Assembly: GCF_001676785.2 (NCBI RefSeq)
Contig: NZ_CP015910.2
Span: 744,001-808,000 of the forward strand
DNA: 64,000 nucleotides
Direction of reading: 5' to 3'
Source: Brachyspira hyodysenteriae ATCC 27164
GTDB taxonomy: Bacteria; Spirochaetota; Brachyspiria; Brachyspirales; Brachyspiraceae
The translations under genes were made by a program, and so were the position numbers. Under the pieces are notes generated by a model. That model was not told the origin of the DNA. It ran no database searches and worked only from the letters and a program-made list of their open reading frames with translations. The stretch's first letter is position 1. Every line of letters starts with the position of its first letter. Below are positions 62,349 through 64,000 of this stretch, one piece after another.

Positions 62349-62464
62349 ATTAGAAAACTCCTTAAATTAATTAATATTCTCTTAGTTAATTAGTATATAA
62401 ATTTATTTTCTTAAATCAAGTAAAATCACTTTTTTTGATTTTTGGATATTTATATAAGACTATT

Positions 62465-62493
62465 ATTTTAATATTTATATGATTTTATGTAAA
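62465..62493 (-). promoter_or_regulatory. Likely promoter of the interrupted mglB
   Basis: On the minus strand TTTACA (62493-62488), 17 bp, TAAAAT (62470-62465), about 110 bp before the ATG. It lies in the 318-bp gap between the two mglB genes, which holds no ORF; a terminator occupies the other end of the gap. Confidence 0.5.
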
Positions 62494-62591
62494 CTTTTTG
62501 ACTTTTATCTAGAAATTCATCAATTTAATGATTAAAAATTTATTATTTTTTTATTTTTATAATAAAATTATTTTTATTTTTTATCATAAAA

Positions 62592-62626
62592 AAGGTAAGA
62601 TATTAAAATTATCAATATCTTACCTT
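62592..62626 (-). terminator. Terminator after the intact mglB paralogue
   Basis: AAGGTAAGATATT (62592-62604) pairs perfectly with AATATCTTACCTT (62614-62626). On the minus strand the stem runs into a T-rich stretch. Confidence 0.92.
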
Positions 62627-62666
62627 CGTATAAATATTTGTGATTTAAAATTTAAATTATCAATAT

Positions 62667-63695
62667 TTATTTATATGCTTCAGCGGACTCATCTATGTTT
62701 TCTAAAGTAATTGCTCTATAAGGAACTCTTACAGCTTTTACATCATCTAATTTGTATTCTGTGCCGTTTAATACATCTTTTCCGCTTGCTACATTAAGAA
62801 CCATATCAACTATAGCTTTTGCCTGATCTTTAGGGCTTTGTAAAACTGTACCTACTACAGTTCCTTTTTTTATTTCTTCGATAACTTCAGGAATAGCATC
62901 AACTCCTACTATAGGTATAAATTTATTGCTGTCTCCTATGTTATATCCCTGTTTTTGTATAGATTTTAATGCTCCTAAGGCCATAGCATCGTTATTAGAG
63001 AATATGAACTCTATATCATTTCCGTATTTTTCTATCCAAGAATCAGTAGCTGTTTGAGCTTGAAGTATATCCCAATTTGCTGTCTGTTCATCTAATTGTT
63101 CTATATTGATGCCGTTATCTGTTAAAACAGCCTTTATTCTTTCAGTTCTAGCTTCAGCATCTGGGTGTCCTGCTTCTCCTTTTAATAAAACATACTGAAT
63201 TTTTCCATCTCCATTTTTATCCCAAGCAGGGTTTGATGTCCAAGCCTTAACTACTATATCACCTTGTATATTTCCGGATTCTTCACTCAATGTACCTACA
63301 TACCATGCTTTATCATAAAGCATCATATCTTCTTTACTAGGTTCTTTATTGAAAAATATTACAGGTATTCCTGTAGGCTTTATTTTATTGATCATAAAGC
63401 TAGCTGATGCAGGATCTACCAAATTAATTGCTAATGCATCAACTTCTCTTTGAATAGCTGCATCTACCTGATCATTTTGCTTAACCTGATCATTTTCTGA
63501 GTCATTCATTACAAATTTTGCTTTTCCATTTAACATAGTTTCAATATTTCTTCTCATAAATGAAATAAAGTTGTCATCATATCTGTAAATAGTGATTCCA
63601 ACTTCTATCTCATCATTAGATTTTGAAGAATTGCCGCAGCTAATTAATGATATAAACAATAAAACTGATGAAATAATAACTATTGCTTTATTCAT
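62667..63695 (-). CDS. mglB: Intact MglB-type galactose/glucose-binding lipoprotein
   Basis: A 342-residue periplasmic-type sugar-binding protein of the MglB family, anchored as a lipoprotein (lipobox SLISC). Family features: VGITIYRYDDNFISFMRRN at the start, QVDAAIQREVDALAINLVDP, IPVIFFNKEPS, WDKNGDGKIQYVLLKGE (the EF-hand-like calcium loop), FIFSNNDAMALGA and IVGVDAIPEVIEEIKKGTVVGTVLQSPK. I start at the ATG at 63695, since GGAG precedes it; an in-frame start four codons earlier has none. It is a paralogue of the gene at 61296 and could supply the permease now that the other copy is cut. Confidence 0.94.
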   Translation of the reverse strand: MNKAIVIISSVLLFISLISCGNSSKSNDEIEVGITIYRYDDNFISFMRRNIETMLNGKAKFVMNDSENDQVKQNDQVDAAIQREVDALAINLVDPASASFMINKIKPTGIPVIFFNKEPSKEDMMLYDKAWYVGTLSEESGNIQGDIVVKAWTSNPAWDKNGDGKIQYVLLKGEAGHPDAEARTERIKAVLTDNGINIEQLDEQTANWDILQAQTATDSWIEKYGNDIEFIFSNNDAMALGALKSIQKQGYNIGDSNKFIPIVGVDAIPEVIEEIKKGTVVGTVLQSPKDQAKAIVDMVLNVASGKDVLNGTEYKLDDVKAVRVPYRAITLENIDESAEAYK

Positions 63696-63780
63696 AAAAA
63701 ACTCCAATTTTTTATATAATAATATCCTAGTTTATTAAAAAAAAATATATAAGTCAAATTAAATTATGAAAAAATATAAT

Positions 63781-64000
63781 TTATTTGTATATTTTTATTG
63801 CTGTATCCAAATTATATTTAGTTATAGGTATATATGGTATAACAATATATTTTTCATTATAATAACTAATATGTAAACCATCTAAAGGAGATTTTCCACC
63901 TATTATATTACTAGAAACAGAGCATAAAGTTTCAGCCTGTATTTTAGGGTTTTGCATAACAGTAGCAAATATTCCATAATTATTTATTGCTTCTAAGCAT
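63781..64000 (-). CDS. C-terminal end of a third, divergent MglB-like protein
   Basis: The minus strand is open to the window edge and gives 73 residues: CLEAINNYGIFATVMQNPK, QAETLCSVSSNIIGGKSPLDG, YIVIPYIPITKYNLDTAIKIYK. Position by position this is the MglB end (xIKKGTVVGTVLQSPKDQAKAIVD ... VRVPYRAITLENIDESA). The change of most of the charged residues and loss of the canonical GVDAIP-GTVVG text suggest different sugar specificity or decay. The rest lies outside the window, so I cannot tell whether it is whole. Confidence 0.75.
   Translation of the reverse strand, partial: CLEAINNYGIFATVMQNPKIQAETLCSVSSNIIGGKSPLDGLHISYYNEKYIVIPYIPITKYNLDTAIKIYK

Overview
The window looks like chromosomal DNA of an anaerobic intestinal spirochaete, most probably Brachyspira. 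This is inferred from the very AT-rich sequence with A/T-ending codons, a trimeric NADH-linked [FeFe] hydrogenase, tandem MglB-type sugar-binding lipoproteins, long TPR proteins, spirochaetal lipoboxes ending in ISC, and GC-rich dispersed intergenic repeats. No tRNA, rRNA, CRISPR array, transposase or phage gene was recognised.

Layout. 1-2.1 kb: end of a two-helix membrane protein, a YhcH/NanQ-like sugar enzyme and an iron-sulfur flavoprotein with a strong promoter and long leader. 2.2-6.2 kb: hydCBA hydrogenase operon (minus). 6.5-11 kb: DUF4261 protein, outer-membrane barrel protein, purH, rhodanese. 11-13.7 kb: a TPP riboswitch controlling an oligopeptide-type binding lipoprotein and tenA, an apparent thiamine-salvage operon. 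13.9-19.5 kb: a lactose/cellobiose-family PTS (EIIA, EIIB, EIIC, a decayed second EIIC) with a MupG-like 6-phospho-muramidase, a divergent PRD regulator and an HPr, probably for uptake of a peptidoglycan disaccharide. 19.7-24 kb: MBOAT acyltransferase, methyltransferase, GNAT and SGNH protein, probably surface-glycan acylation. 24.2-26.6 kb: LRR lipoprotein, a dead ankyrin lipoprotein and an FMN-dependent alpha-hydroxy-acid oxidase-like enzyme.

26.7-33.7 kb is accessory: two GC-rich repeat elements whose ends carry outward-facing promoter sequences, then three TPR genes. 33.7-36.9 kb holds an MgtA-type Mg2+ ATPase behind a leader of about 460 nt with a consensus promoter, a 25-codon leader ORF and hairpins. 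37-46.1 kb is an oligopeptide importer (oppB, C, D, F, two paralogous polytopic membrane proteins, oppA). 46.2-58.4 kb is mixed housekeeping and unknown genes (MarR, HAD phosphatase, cheA, ugd, metallophosphoesterase, FUSC protein, GNAT, lipoprotein). 58.4-64 kb is a galactose/glucose-type ABC importer: mglC, mglA and three tandem mglB-like genes. One mglB is cut by a single in-frame TGA, and a 51-codon membrane microprotein follows mglC.

Links between regions. The two orphan peptide-type binding proteins (11.8 and 44.5 kb) are paralogues and could share the OppBCDF permease, one switched by thiamine pyrophosphate. The PTS-MupG module and the YhcH protein both point to scavenging of amino sugars from the gut. 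The most unusual non-coding signals are the face-to-face promoter pairs that share one -10 box (26.9 and 37.0 kb), the promoter-ended repeats, the mgtA leader, and a hairpin family with a constant TTTA loop and a fully changed 10-bp stem (33.97 and 39.08 kb).
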